Of a stretch of DNA of 64,000 nucleotides, positions 11,542-22,700 are shown in pieces. The notes beneath the pieces were generated by a model. It was not told where the DNA came from and searched no databases. It worked only from the letters and a program-made list of their open reading frames with translations. Numbering within the stretch: the first letter of the stretch is position 1; each line of letters begins with the position of its first letter. The stretch comes from Lingula anatina (Eukaryota > Brachiopoda > Lingulata > Lingulida > Lingulidae), in assembly GCF_001039355.2 (NCBI RefSeq), contig NW_019775857.1:1473736-1537735 (forward strand), read 5' to 3'. Made by a program: the position numbers and the translations under genes.

Positions 11542-11692
11542 ATGTTCGCCACCCTGAGCTTCAGAGCTAACTTGACACTAACCTTTTCACTGTAGCCTAT
11601 CTCCATCGTGTCAAGTAACTTGACACGATGGAGATAGGCTACAGTGAAAAGGTTAGTGTCAAGTTAGCTCTGAAGCTCAGGGTGATGTTCGC
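11542..11692. mobile_element. Palindromic hAT-like MITE with 8 bp target-site duplication
   Basis: The element at 11550-11684 is a perfect inverted repeat: 67-base arms around one central base at 11617. It begins CACCCTGAGC and ends GCTCAGGGTG. It is flanked by the direct repeat ATGTTCGC (11542-11549 and 11685-11692). CA...TG ends with an 8 bp duplication fit the hAT superfamily. The perfect arms imply recent insertion or ongoing correction. Confidence 0.75.
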
Positions 11693-12173
11693 CGACACAA
11701 ATTTAAAAGTAGCCACATGATATTCACGTCCCATTAACCAAGACATACCACACCCAAACCCAATATAGACGTGCATTTCATATGCTGAAGTGTCCCAAAA
11801 TATAATTGAATAAATTCAAAGTTGTATTCAATTTTTAAAACATATATGTGTATAGAACAAAAATCCACGACTGCCTGACAAATTTAATTTTTACCAAATG
11901 TAAGCGCTTCACGCATCTCGGGGAAATAAAAATGGATTTCGCGGATAATGAAAATACCCAATGTGACCCTCTTTATTTGCATGTTCATGTTTGTGCAATG
12001 GGCCTTTCATAACAGCTATGTGGTTTTAAACATTCTACAAAAGTTACACATATAAAACACGTTTTTAAAGCTAAAAAGGTCCACAGTATATTATAGGTAT
12101 TTTTTCAAGTTAGTAGCAGTTTTATAGGCTAATCCTACGACCCAGTGAACAAGTTATTTGATAGGTAGGCCTA

Positions 12174-12438
12174 TTAGGCTTCGTTCACATGCAATGTCTA
12201 TTTTCTATTTTCTATTTTCTATTTTCGGTATGTCTTATGATCACGGTCTGTGCACTGAATATCCCGCCGCGTAATTACTGGCAGCGCGAGCCAGTTACTT
12301 ATAGTAACTTATAGTAACTGGCTCGCGCTGCCAGTAATTACGCCGCGGGATATTCAGTGCACAGACCGTGATCATAAGACATACCGAAAATAGAAAATAG
12401 AAAATAGAAAATAGACATTGCATGTGAACGAAGCCTTA
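12174..12438. mobile_element. PIF/Harbinger-like palindromic MITE, full length
   Basis: The 259 bp element at 12177-12435 begins GGCTTCGTTCACATGC and ends with its inverse. It forms an almost perfect hairpin with arms of about 120 bases around a short loop near 12306. Each arm contains four to five copies of a TATTTTC unit. The flanks are TTA on both sides, the 3 bp target duplication typical of PIF/Harbinger. A collapsed second copy lies at 39012-39046. Non-coding. Confidence 0.8.
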
Positions 12439-12544
12439 GTGTAATTCAAACATTGTTCAAATACTGTGTGATGGGTCCAACCCAAAAGCAATGTTATCCG
12501 GACCATAATTTTCACGTTTCGTTACATCGGTAATAGTGTAATAT

Positions 12545-12696
12545 CAGGGCCGTAGCCTCCGGGGGGGCAGGGGGGGGGGGCAGCTGCCCCCCCTGGGATT
12601 TGGAATTTTACACACCATACCCACCCCCCTCGGTAGTTTCGCCCCCTCGTGTCCGCTTACTGCCCCCCCTGGCATTTTGCTCAGGCTACGGCCCTG
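12545..12696. mobile_element. MITE with CAGGGCCGTAGCCT terminal inverted repeats
   Basis: A 152 bp element with perfect 14 bp terminal inverted repeats. Internally it has two copies of a CTGCCCCCCCTGG block. AATAT flanks both ends. CAGGG...CCCTG ends resemble hAT-type elements, but a full 8 bp duplication is not seen. Related end fragments (GGGGCCGTAGC, GGCTACGGCCCC) occur near 1343 and 13452. Confidence 0.7.
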
Positions 12697-13058
12697 AATA
12701 TTTAAAAAGCATCAACAAAGAAATAAAATTAGATCGAAAACAAAGATTATACGCTCTTTAAGGAAGACAATGTGCGCTAGACTTTTATGCAACAAAAATG
12801 GGAACTTTAACAATTTTCCAATAAGCACAGAGCTTGAAAAACCTTCCGTCCTTCTCGAACACATCTTCATCCCCTTGCAGTTCCACTGTAAATGACAGTG
12901 GTCGAAACGACAACTCATCGGTGACTGGGTCTCACCTGAAAAGCCGTATCACATGACAACAGAGCAAAAAAGTACAAAGTCAAAAGCTGCGAGATCTAGA
13001 TTAGACATGCCTGCTGTCAGCTACGATCATCTTTAACATTATAATTGCTATACAGATG

Positions 13059-13083
13059 CAAAAAAAAAAAAAAAAAAAAAAAA
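13059..13083. repeat. Poly(A) tract
   Basis: A homopolymer A run of about 24 bases in non-coding DNA. No retroposon body was recognised upstream. Confidence 0.9.
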
Positions 13084-13562
13084 GTTCTTGTAATTGCTAT
13101 CCGTTATCAGATTTACGTTTTGAATATTTTATGTAGATTTTTCAAATAAAACGTAGTTTTTTTCTCATTTATAACAGACTTTTGTCTTTTAAATGTAGAA
13201 AAAGTCATCCGCACAGCACACAAGCAAAATATATTTTTATAATAACGGATCTTTATGAATTATCCCCTCCTGCCCAGCTGTGGTTTCATAATTTCTCACG
13301 CACGCGGTGGACAGGCTGACCTTTTATATTTTAGCTCCAATATTTCGCTTCACATTCTCTTAAATGCACCATTTTAAGCTGGATTTTTAAAAATGTTCTT
13401 CGGAGAGGACCACCAAACCCCCACCCCACGGCTGCCTCTGGCAGCCGACTTGTGGCTACGGCCCCAAAATCTACATGCTTATAAAATGTTGCGTACACTT
13501 CATTTTACCCATAGAAGTAGAGAAACTTTTATTATTTTACCCTAGCTACGCCCCTGATTATC

Positions 13563-13860
13563 CGTTTTTTTTTTTTTTTTTTTTTTTTGCACAATTTTGG
13601 TAACGTTCGCCCCATAACTTCCAAACCGCATTTTTGTTTAATTAAAATTTACAGAGTGGCTTTGTTTGATAAAGAAGCAGGTTGCTTTTGAAAATCGATA
13701 TGCACAGTTTACTTTTATGGTGGTTATTTTTTTTTTTTTTTTTTTTTTTTTTTGCACAATTTTGGTGACGTTCACCCCATAACTTTTTTTTGTTATACTT
13801 AAAATTTACTGAGTGGCTTTGTTTGGTTAAGAGGCAGGTTGCTTTCGAAAATCGGCACGA
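13563..13860. repeat. Tandem duplication of a poly(T)-led unit of about 160 bp
   Basis: Two diverged copies (about 13566-13700 and 13729-13860) each start with a T run. They continue with GCACAATTTTGGTRACGTTC, CCCCATAACTT, GAGTGGCTTTGTTTG and GCAGGTTGCTTT. The T runs suggest a retroposed sequence in reverse orientation, or a local duplication. Confidence 0.75.
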
Positions 13861-14784
13861 TTGGTTTACATTTACGTTAATTCTTCTTTTTTTGTGATAT
13901 TTTCATTTTTCACACATTAACATTTTCAGTGGCTTTTATATCCCATGGAACTGAATCACTTGCTATTTTTCAATGTCCATGTTACCTGTAGTACAAATTG
14001 TAAGAGCGTAAGAGTGATAATGCTTTAAAATAGCATAATCACTCTTACATTATTAGTGCATCAAAATTGGCCAAAACATGTTATGCACTTTTTTCTGCCT
14101 AATGTCTGAACATGTAACAGCTTTGCTGGCTTGTTTCCTGCATGGTGTCTGTACATTTGCAAGCTTTGCCGTCTAGTTACATATTGTGGTGGGTTGTTCT
14201 AAAATACATTTTAGTAAGATTTTTTTTCTTGGTTTCTAGGCTGAGTTATCTTTTTTAATAATCTCTGGCCTACAGATCAGTTTTTTAGTTGAAAGAAAAC
14301 CCACAATTTTTATAAACCCAATCAAGCATCCTTAAAATAACCGTATTACTAATATGCTCCTAATTATATGAAGAATAATTTGTCAATCAGAATTATTCAG
14401 ATTATATGGGGTGACTACATGGCTGTTATCTCATTTTTGCCCATATAAACAGTGGCTGCCCATATTAAAGAGTGGAAAAATACATCAGATTATAAACTGT
14501 CAATCATCTTGCAATTTAATACTATAAAAAATTTAATGCTTTAATTACATTCCAGTACATTTGTAAATATTCAGTTTTGCATAATGAGAACTGGAAATTA
14601 ATAATAACTCTTGGGCAATTTTTAGGCCAGTGATGTTATATTCCAGTTGAAACATGACATTATCTCTCATGCTTGTTTGATTTTACTACAATATTATCAA
14701 TGTGTCACTATTTACACTACACCTACACAAAGTTCTGTTCATTACCATGATAAGTCAAACCAGAATAAGTGCTACACACATCAG
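13861..14784. other. AT-rich spacer downstream of copy 3
   Basis: Non-coding. It contains a stem-loop at 14008-14048, with 17-base arms (GTAAGAGTGATAATGCT and its inverse, one mismatch). The right part probably includes the 3' UTR of the minus-strand gene ending at 14785. Confidence 0.5.
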
Positions 14785-16242
14785 TTATTCATTCTGCTTA
14801 AGCCTCTCCCTCCTGGAAAAACCTCGACAATAACTATCGATGGCTGATCTTATTTTAGGCCATTCGAGGTCTAGGCCATAATTGGTCATTCCAAAAGCCT
14901 GACACAAACTTCTTTTAATTGTTTCAATCTTTTCAGCATTTAACCTTTTCTTTCCATTAACACCATTAATATTAGCTCCAATTATCTCTACTCTAGAAAA
15001 TAACCGTTTCACTAGTCTTGTGGCAAATGCAGTTACAGTGCCAGTCTGCTGTTTAAGTTTATACAGGTCTTTTAAACTGGGAGCACTGGGGATAGGGGCT
15101 GATTCAGACAGTTCAGATGAAGCTACCGAGTCGACCTGACTGTGACAGGTTTCATGCCTTTTAGTTTGTTGCATGTCCTGGAAGGTTTTGTTACAAAAAA
15201 TACACTTGTATTCCTCTTTATCATGTGCAGTAGTTACAAGCCTGTGTTTTCTTTCACAATCCATGACACTGTCAAAGTTTTCATAATACTCATGGCACAC
15301 TGAACATATAAAAACAATGGTGTCTGTTCTGGGGCAGGCGTGGCCCCACACTGTGCATTCTCCCAACTCGCCCTGGGTGGAATTGCAAAATTTACATGAC
15401 AGTTTTCTTAATCTTTTAGCTTTCCCAGACCTAAACTGAGACTGTCCAGGAATCTGGGACTGAGGCACTGGACTCGCCTGTAGTTTTGTTCTTTTGGATA
15501 TACTGGCATGTTCACCCTGTCTAGAATCATTCCTCAACAAGCGTTTACATGTAGTTGACCTCTCTTCAGGCAAAACTGGGTTATGCTCTGCATGAATGTG
15601 TGAAAGAAGATTTTTACGTGTTGTAAAATATGTTCCACATTCACTACAAAAATACCGACTCTGCCTTTTCCATTTGGAAAGTTCGTCACCTTGGTCCGGA
15701 ACACCATTCTGTCCATAATTTTTATCAGCAGAATTACATGTCCCTTCATCTTCATCACTTCCATGGGACATGTCATCTCCAACATTCTCTGATGTAAATG
15801 TATCATTGTTCATTTCAATTTCAAAGCTGCTGACATGCAAATCTGAATCAAACTCACTGTCAGTATCAGCAGCACTATTGCAGGCACTGGCCACACCAGT
15901 ACATGTCACCTCTGGTTCTGGTTTTATCAATCCCTGAGAATCATCCTTCAGTCTTAACCCTTCTACACTCTGCTCTGGCTCATGTCCTAGAGTGCACAGG
16001 CTGGTCAAGGTAGCTGGTGCACTACCAGTACTTGTACCATAGTCACCATATGCAGCATGATCTGACTGGTCCAGCTCTGAGCAAGGCGTCATTCGAAATG
16101 AAATTTCACAAACTGAACATCTAAAGAACAGTTCTGGAGGAGAATTATCCTTCATTTCAATGTCCAGTTTTATGCTAGTTAGCAGGTGCCCATTCTGGCA
16201 CCCCCCTGCAGGTCCTACTGGTTGACTGACTCTGATACCCAT
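14785..16242 (-). CDS. C2H2 zinc-finger / BEN-like protein, copy 3 (longer paralogue)
   Basis: A 485-residue protein starting MGIRVSQP, aligned with the starts of copies 1 and 2. In order: N-terminal CQNGHLL...RCSVC motif; a long acidic Ser/Asp-rich linker; an extra C2H2 finger absent from the other two (YFCSEC...H-x4-H, about residues 197-219); a basic Lys/Arg patch; the shared CKFC...GHAC...CSVC...KH block; a C2H2 finger CIFC-x12-H-x4-H (about 345-366); and a BEN-like C-terminus (FATRLVKRLFSRVE...LDLEWPKIRSAIDSYC). It is the most diverged family member here, in the same orientation as copy 2. Upstream exons are not identified. Function is unknown; chromatin or transcription factor by inference. 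Confidence 0.8.
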   Translation of the reverse strand: MGIRVSQPVGPAGGCQNGHLLTSIKLDIEMKDNSPPELFFRCSVCEISFRMTPCSELDQSDHAAYGDYGTSTGSAPATLTSLCTLGHEPEQSVEGLRLKDDSQGLIKPEPEVTCTGVASACNSAADTDSEFDSDLHVSSFEIEMNNDTFTSENVGDDMSHGSDEDEGTCNSADKNYGQNGVPDQGDELSKWKRQSRYFCSECGTYFTTRKNLLSHIHAEHNPVLPEERSTTCKRLLRNDSRQGEHASISKRTKLQASPVPQSQIPGQSQFRSGKAKRLRKLSCKFCNSTQGELGECTVWGHACPRTDTIVFICSVCHEYYENFDSVMDCERKHRLVTTAHDKEEYKCIFCNKTFQDMQQTKRHETCHSQVDSVASSELSESAPIPSAPSLKDLYKLKQQTGTVTAFATRLVKRLFSRVEIIGANINGVNGKKRLNAEKIETIKRSLCQAFGMTNYGLDLEWPKIRSAIDSYCRGFSRRERLKQNE

Positions 16243-16379
16243 TTGATTGTGACAGCTTGAAATAGCTATAAATAAGAGCAAGATATAAGAATTATGAAAA
16301 TAACGGGTAACAAAACTGTGATTTGCAATATGCCTCTGATAGCAGGGTCTGCAGACAAATGTAAGTGCCATTAATTTAT

Positions 16380-17915
16380 TTTCCAGATTTCTACATTGTC
16401 AAATAGTTTATTCCTAACCATGTGGCTAACTGTACACCAAATTTCAAATCTCCCTTTTTTCATTATTAGAAAAAACGTACTAAAATACAGAGTGTGCTTT
16501 TTAGACGTAAGTAACTTTTGAATTAAGTGGCAAAGCTTGAAAGTATGATGAATTATCATTGCATTACAGTCATTACAAACTATAGCCCACTAAGACTACT
16601 GTTTTTAGGTGTAATTTTCTTTTTTCCCCCATGAATACACGTTTACATTTAACTTACCAATTTGAGTTTTGCTTGATTTGTTTGCCACACTTGCCACCGA
16701 TGTTGAATTTTCTTAGTACCTTTAATCAAGACAATCCCTAACGGTCTATTTCAAGAACATCAAAATTTTATGGTGTGAATAAGTATTAATAAGGTATTCT
16801 TTATTGTACCTGTGCGCTTAGGCCAAAATTTTAACATAAATATCTAGTCCCTATTGTTAAAATGCTTTTCATATCTTTTACCAGTTCATCTGCATTTTGA
16901 ACTGGGAAATGGAAAGCTTATTTATAGTGGTTTATTTTTATCATTATCATTTGGTACATTTTGTGCAGAGGAAATGCTTTTCATTCATTTCGCTAAAATG
17001 CAATTAGAAAGAAAACCTATCAAATCAATACAGATTTTATTCAGGACACAACTTGCCTTGAACTCATGCACAATGGTAAAAAAGCATGAATTAAAACATG
17101 TTTATAAAAACAGTCAAAACAAGTAAATTCCATACAAGAAATAATGTACTGTATGTACGTATATGATCAACTGTGTTTTTTTAATACTATGTTCTCTGTG
17201 CATGGTATTCAGAGATTGATTGCAAAAGCAGCAAACTTGAACTCTCTTGAGATTTATTTCACTCAAGGACTGGTGTAAGGGTCGAGTCATACTTACTCCC
17301 CCCCCCCCCCCCCCTTCACATGTAGCAACTGGCATTTAATTGCCTCATTATTTTCCAAGCTCTGTATGGTTATGGCTTTGCTGTGGTATACAATTGACAA
17401 AAGCATCAAGAACTTAGGAATACACCAAAAAAAAAAACCAAGCAAAGTTGTTAACATTATTATGCAGCATTACTTTTGCCAGCCAGGTTTTTCTACATCT
17501 AAACTCAATAACATAGTCATGTCCCTAAACATAACGATATCACAAAACATGATACTGATGACAGGATTTTGTCTGATAATTAAATTCATGTCATTGACAT
17601 GAGATTATGCTACTGCAGAAAAGATAAAACAGACACAACAAAATTCAAGGCTTGGCACAATATGCCACACGAAAAAGCTTTAGATTTCAATACAGTATAC
17701 GTACTGTACATCTTCTCTAAGATCCGACTACAAAGTAATGTAAAAAGCTGCAATTCCCAACAATGCCTTCTAAAATGTTACTGGCTTCTTGTACTCTAAA
17801 TTTTTCAATGTGATGTCAAAGGTTATATACACGTATGTATAAGATTTGCAGGCATCTTTGCAGTCTACTGGAATCAAACAAAAGCTCTCTGTCAGTAAAT
17901 GGACATGTTACAGGT
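16380..17915. other. Intergenic spacer and FSIP1 3' UTR
   Basis: No conserved gene. It contains a poly-C run at about 17297-17314 and AT-rich sequence. The right part, next to 17922, is likely the 3' UTR of the minus-strand FSIP1 gene. Confidence 0.5.
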
Positions 17916-17921
17916 TGTGAT

Positions 17922-19696
17922 TCAGTTTTCACTGCTGTTCATTTGTGGGGAATATGTTCTAGATTTACTTGACTGGGCTGATCTCTTCTTGCTTGGTGGT
18001 CTAGGTAGCATACCATCAGCTGGTTTGGAATTGGTTTTAGAGGAATCTTTCGATGTGGCATCACTCTCAGAGAAACTGCTTTTCAAAACATGTCTATGGC
18101 TCTTGTTTTTATCACTTCTCAATTTATTATAACTCCAGTGACTGTCCGTATTGTTTTCTTGAGAATTAGTATTTCCGGCAGACCCTTCAGTGTCTAGTTG
18201 ATGGGAATTTTGCACATAACTGCCTCTGTTCATTTGGTTTTCACTACTTAAAGTCTCTTCCCTCTCAGTATCTGAATCAGAGTCTGAACTGCTAGATCTT
18301 GCAGTGCTACTAGATCTTGCTGTAGATTGTGAAGTAGCTCTAGAGTTGAGCAATAATTCTTGAATAGCTTCATCTGTGATGGGCTCTACATTCGTTTGAT
18401 ATGTTTCTGAAATAATGCAAAGACAGTCATAAATACAGATGCACTTAATAATATAATAACATGTAAAAAGACCTTTTTAAACAAAAGCAATTTGTAATTA
18501 GACTCATTTTGTAAAATAAAAACATTAAAGATATTGTGTTACTGAGCAATTCTACTCCAACCTATAATATTTCTGCCATAAATTTAGGATAAAAAACCTT
18601 TGTGACAATGAGGCCTTATTCTCGAAACTTTGAAACTATAAACCTTCGAGAATACCAACTAACGTGAATTATCAGACTTATGAAAAAGTTACAAGAATTT
18701 GTAAGTTACAATCCTTCGAGAATACAGCTCCTGGCCACAGTGCAGTTTTCAAAATCTACAGAACATGAGCAGCATACTGACCTCCATCTCCAGCAGTTCC
18801 TTCTTGCCTGCTTGCTTGCTCTCTCCTTGCCTCCTCCAGTAGTTTTTGGAGGACATCATTTGGTAACTTGGGTGGATTTTCCAACAGGTTCTCTTTGGCA
18901 GACACCACAGACCTAAGAAATAACCTTGAAATGTTAGGTGGCATGTTGAATTTTAGGGTTCATTCCGAATGTAACTATTGTCCTACAGATACAACTCTGC
19001 TGGGATGCTCGTTGAATAAAATAAGATTAAAAAATTAACAAGTCTCCCCTCTTGGTGTTGAGTAGAATACAGAAAAGCTGGTGATTACAAAGGTATATGT
19101 TGGAAATCTGATTGCATTCAGTGAGATTCCCTTGTCTATGTAGAACAAGAGTTTCAATGGGAATGAGCCCTAAGAGATCACTAGTGAGTTTCTATTATCC
19201 TCCAAGTTTCAGAGATCACTACAGAAACTCAACCTCTATCTTTAGAGGGAGAGGCATGTTGAATATAAAGGCAAGTATTCTAGAGACCTCTGAAAGGCAG
19301 GGTGTAGCTGTTTAGAAATCAAATGGTCCTTCCTTTTACAGTCATAGAAATTTTCATGAGCTGGGTATTTTTTAACTGAAACATCAGTATTATATTTCTT
19401 TTATAAAAGGACGCTCATATCGGAAATGTGTAAAGCTTTCTTAAAATGAAATAATAAAAAAAAATCCCCAGTTAACTTGCCTTGGTGAGTTATTTAATGA
19501 CTCTGTCTCTGCCGTGGCCCTTGACATAGTGCGCGAACACTGGTCTAAAAGGTCTTGAAGCTGATCCTCAGACAAAGCAGGAGAAGATATCTGGAAGTGG
19601 AAATCACATTTTAGGGACTAAACAAGAGAACAATTATATCTATACAAACCAAATAGTTAAATTTATTTAAAGAATAGTGTGTGCCAGTTTTATATC

Positions 19697-19782
<86 letters not shown>

Positions 19783-22700
19783 CGAGCGCTTTACATATCA
19801 AATGCAGGAATGCATGTGTGCACACTAAGCATGCACCTTTTTGTTTTCATCTGGTGTTCACTTTATCTCAGTGTCTCTCACCCAGCTATCTATCCATGTC
19901 ATACAGTAGCCCCAACAATTCTACCTCAGTGCCTCTTACCTCTCTATCCACAGCTGATGTAAGTCTGGACAACTCTATCTCAATGTCCTTAAGTCTGTGA
20001 GTTAACTCTCTGTGCTCCTTTGTTTCCTTCAAAGCCTTCTCACCCAGGTTATCAAAATCAACTGAATGTATGATTCCAGTTCGAGTGAAAAAAGACTGAA
20101 AAAAGGACATAACAGTTCATGATTTGTTACTTTGTTACTAGGAAAAGCAGCAAATTTGCTCATTAATCAGAGACACCAGAAGCATTGGTGATAGATAATG
20201 ATGTTGCTCCCCTGACTGAAGCTGTATTTAAACATGCATACTGGATCTTAATAGCAACTAATTACATACAAAAATTGATTAAATATTATAAAGAATAAGA
20301 ATATAATCACTTAAAAGTAAAGATATGGTGCCAGGAGAAGAGGCATCAAAAGTAGTGAATGAATGGAAATAATACATAAATATATCACAACAAAGAATGA
20401 TTTCATCAATACTATCAGTGAATTTTACCTGTTGTGGAGTGTGAGATCTAGGGCTGCTACATATTGACTGAAAGTCCTCAAAAGGTAAAAGGGATTTCAG
20501 CTTCTCATCAATGGCTTTCAGTGCCTTCATGTCCTCATTACCAGGCAGAAAACCATCTCCTGGTTGCACAACAATTTGGAAAGGGTTGTCTGAAACAGCC
20601 TGAAAAAAAGTTCTGGTATTATCAATATGATAATCAATTTTCAAGGATTTTCAATGTAAAGCCTAAAATCACACCAAAGCAAATTTTCAAGTATATGTGT
20701 GACAACAACAAAAATGACAGAACAAATTGAAGATTGCAGTTATTAAAAAGTTCAGATTATTTTAACTAGATAAATAAATAAAACCATTAATTGAACAGTT
20801 TAACACCCACCCCCCAACACACACACACACACACACACACATGCACATGCACAAACACACATAAACACACTACCACAACTAAAGATCTTGAAAAATAAGT
20901 AGTGAGTACACTGTAAATAAACCCTCACCTCTTCACCCTCTTCAGGAAGTTCTGGCAAAGTCTCCAGATCCCCCAGTAAAAGCTCCAGTCTCTCCTTTTC
21001 ATCATCTGTCATTGCTATCATGTTAGCAGCATCACCCGCCAGCTGAGAAGGGTTTTATAAAAAAGGGCAAAAGCAGAAAAAGTTAAACATTGAGTATTTT
21101 CCAAAAGACGTGGGTATATGGTAACTTTTGAATTCATTATTTATTAGTAGAACTATTAATTAATTCACTATTTTATTAATTACAGCTTAGCTTTTTGCTG
21201 TCAACAATACATAGTTGGTCTAATGAATTTTGGATACACTTTTAAGATAAATCATATTCACTGTGTGTGTGTGTGTGTGTGTGTGTGCGTGCGTGCGTGC
21301 GCACGTGTACGTGCTCAGCTTGAACTAATATTCACAGTGAATAGTTCTCTGACACAAAAAATACACAATCATTCTCTCAGTTTTTACCATTTTTAAAAAA
21401 ACCTTGTTGCAAACTAACTTCAATGTTGAAATGGGTGATCTGTTATTTATATTCACAATTAAGTGACAGTACTAAAATTACAAACCTCAATATTTCTTTT
21501 AATGAAATCTTTGTTGGCTTTTTCATCTCCTGACTCTTCTTTTCCTGGTTTTTTCTTGCCTTTCTTACCACTGGACTGGGAATTTTCAGATCCTGGACTG
21601 GCAGCAGCAGCTGATGTCCCCGTTGCTGCTCCTGACAATGAAGCAGAATTATTAAACTCTAAGCTCACATAATGAATTATTTTCTATTTACAACTAATAG
21701 ACTGACATCAGCCTTTAAATTAATCATAATTCTTTCAATTCTGAGATATATTTAAAGTTGCTGGCAAGAGACTTTTGAAAAATATTTTTGTGGAATATTT
21801 GTGTTGACTCTGAACCTTTTACTTTTATCCGAAGTTTTTTACTCTTTAGTACTCTGATATGGTTGGCATTCAAATAAACTGTATGCATTTAGGGCCATCA
21901 ATATCTGTCCCCCCCCCTTCCAGAGACTTCTGGATATCTGAGTAATTTTTGTATGCAATGAAATGGTGAATATTTCAATGATGGCCAAATTATATACAGC
22001 TCTTTCAACTATATTATCATTAAAAGCATGAAATTATACTGTCTCTGTTTCAATTAATATCCTTTACTGTATATTGACATAAACACTTAAAAGTTCTGCC
22101 TCAATATCTCACTTTTTTGCATTTTTATACTCTGACTCTCAAGATTTGTCAATTTTAGTGAATCATAAAAACGTACTTTCTGTCAAGAAGTCAACAATCT
22201 TTCCAGATATTTTAAATCTACCTTTTAGAGTATTACAAACAGCTTTTGGGAGACATTATCAATTAATTTGTAATGGCAATACCTGTATTTGATGCCTTGC
22301 CCTCTCTCTCATGATCCAGCACCTGGGTGGGGAAGACAGGGCTCACGGGAGGAGAATCTTCCATCACTCCTGAAATTCGAAAAAAAATTTTTTAAATAAT
22401 TGACAGGGGTTGGCGAAAGAAAATATAGCACACTTTATGTAAAATTCTAAATATTAACAATCAAAGAAAATTAACTTTTAAGAGAACTGGTGTTAAAGAT
22501 AATTACAAAAAGTTCACCTTATGATTTTAAGATTTCAATTTTTTTAACGTTTGCATTTGGAATATCTTTTTTGAAATTCAGCTTATCTTGACCAAAATTT
22601 CTTCACACTGCCAGTCTCATTTCCAGAACATGTTTGTTTCATCCAATAATTTTCCTATAAAATGTGCACCTTAAGATGTATCAAAGATATCTATGAAAAC

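Noticed and set aside
19677-20000. Plus-strand open frame of 107 codons including poly-Ile-Tyr and Arg-Glu runs
   Set aside because: It is a translation of the (TA)n(GA)n microsatellite running into the antisense of an FSIP1 exon.
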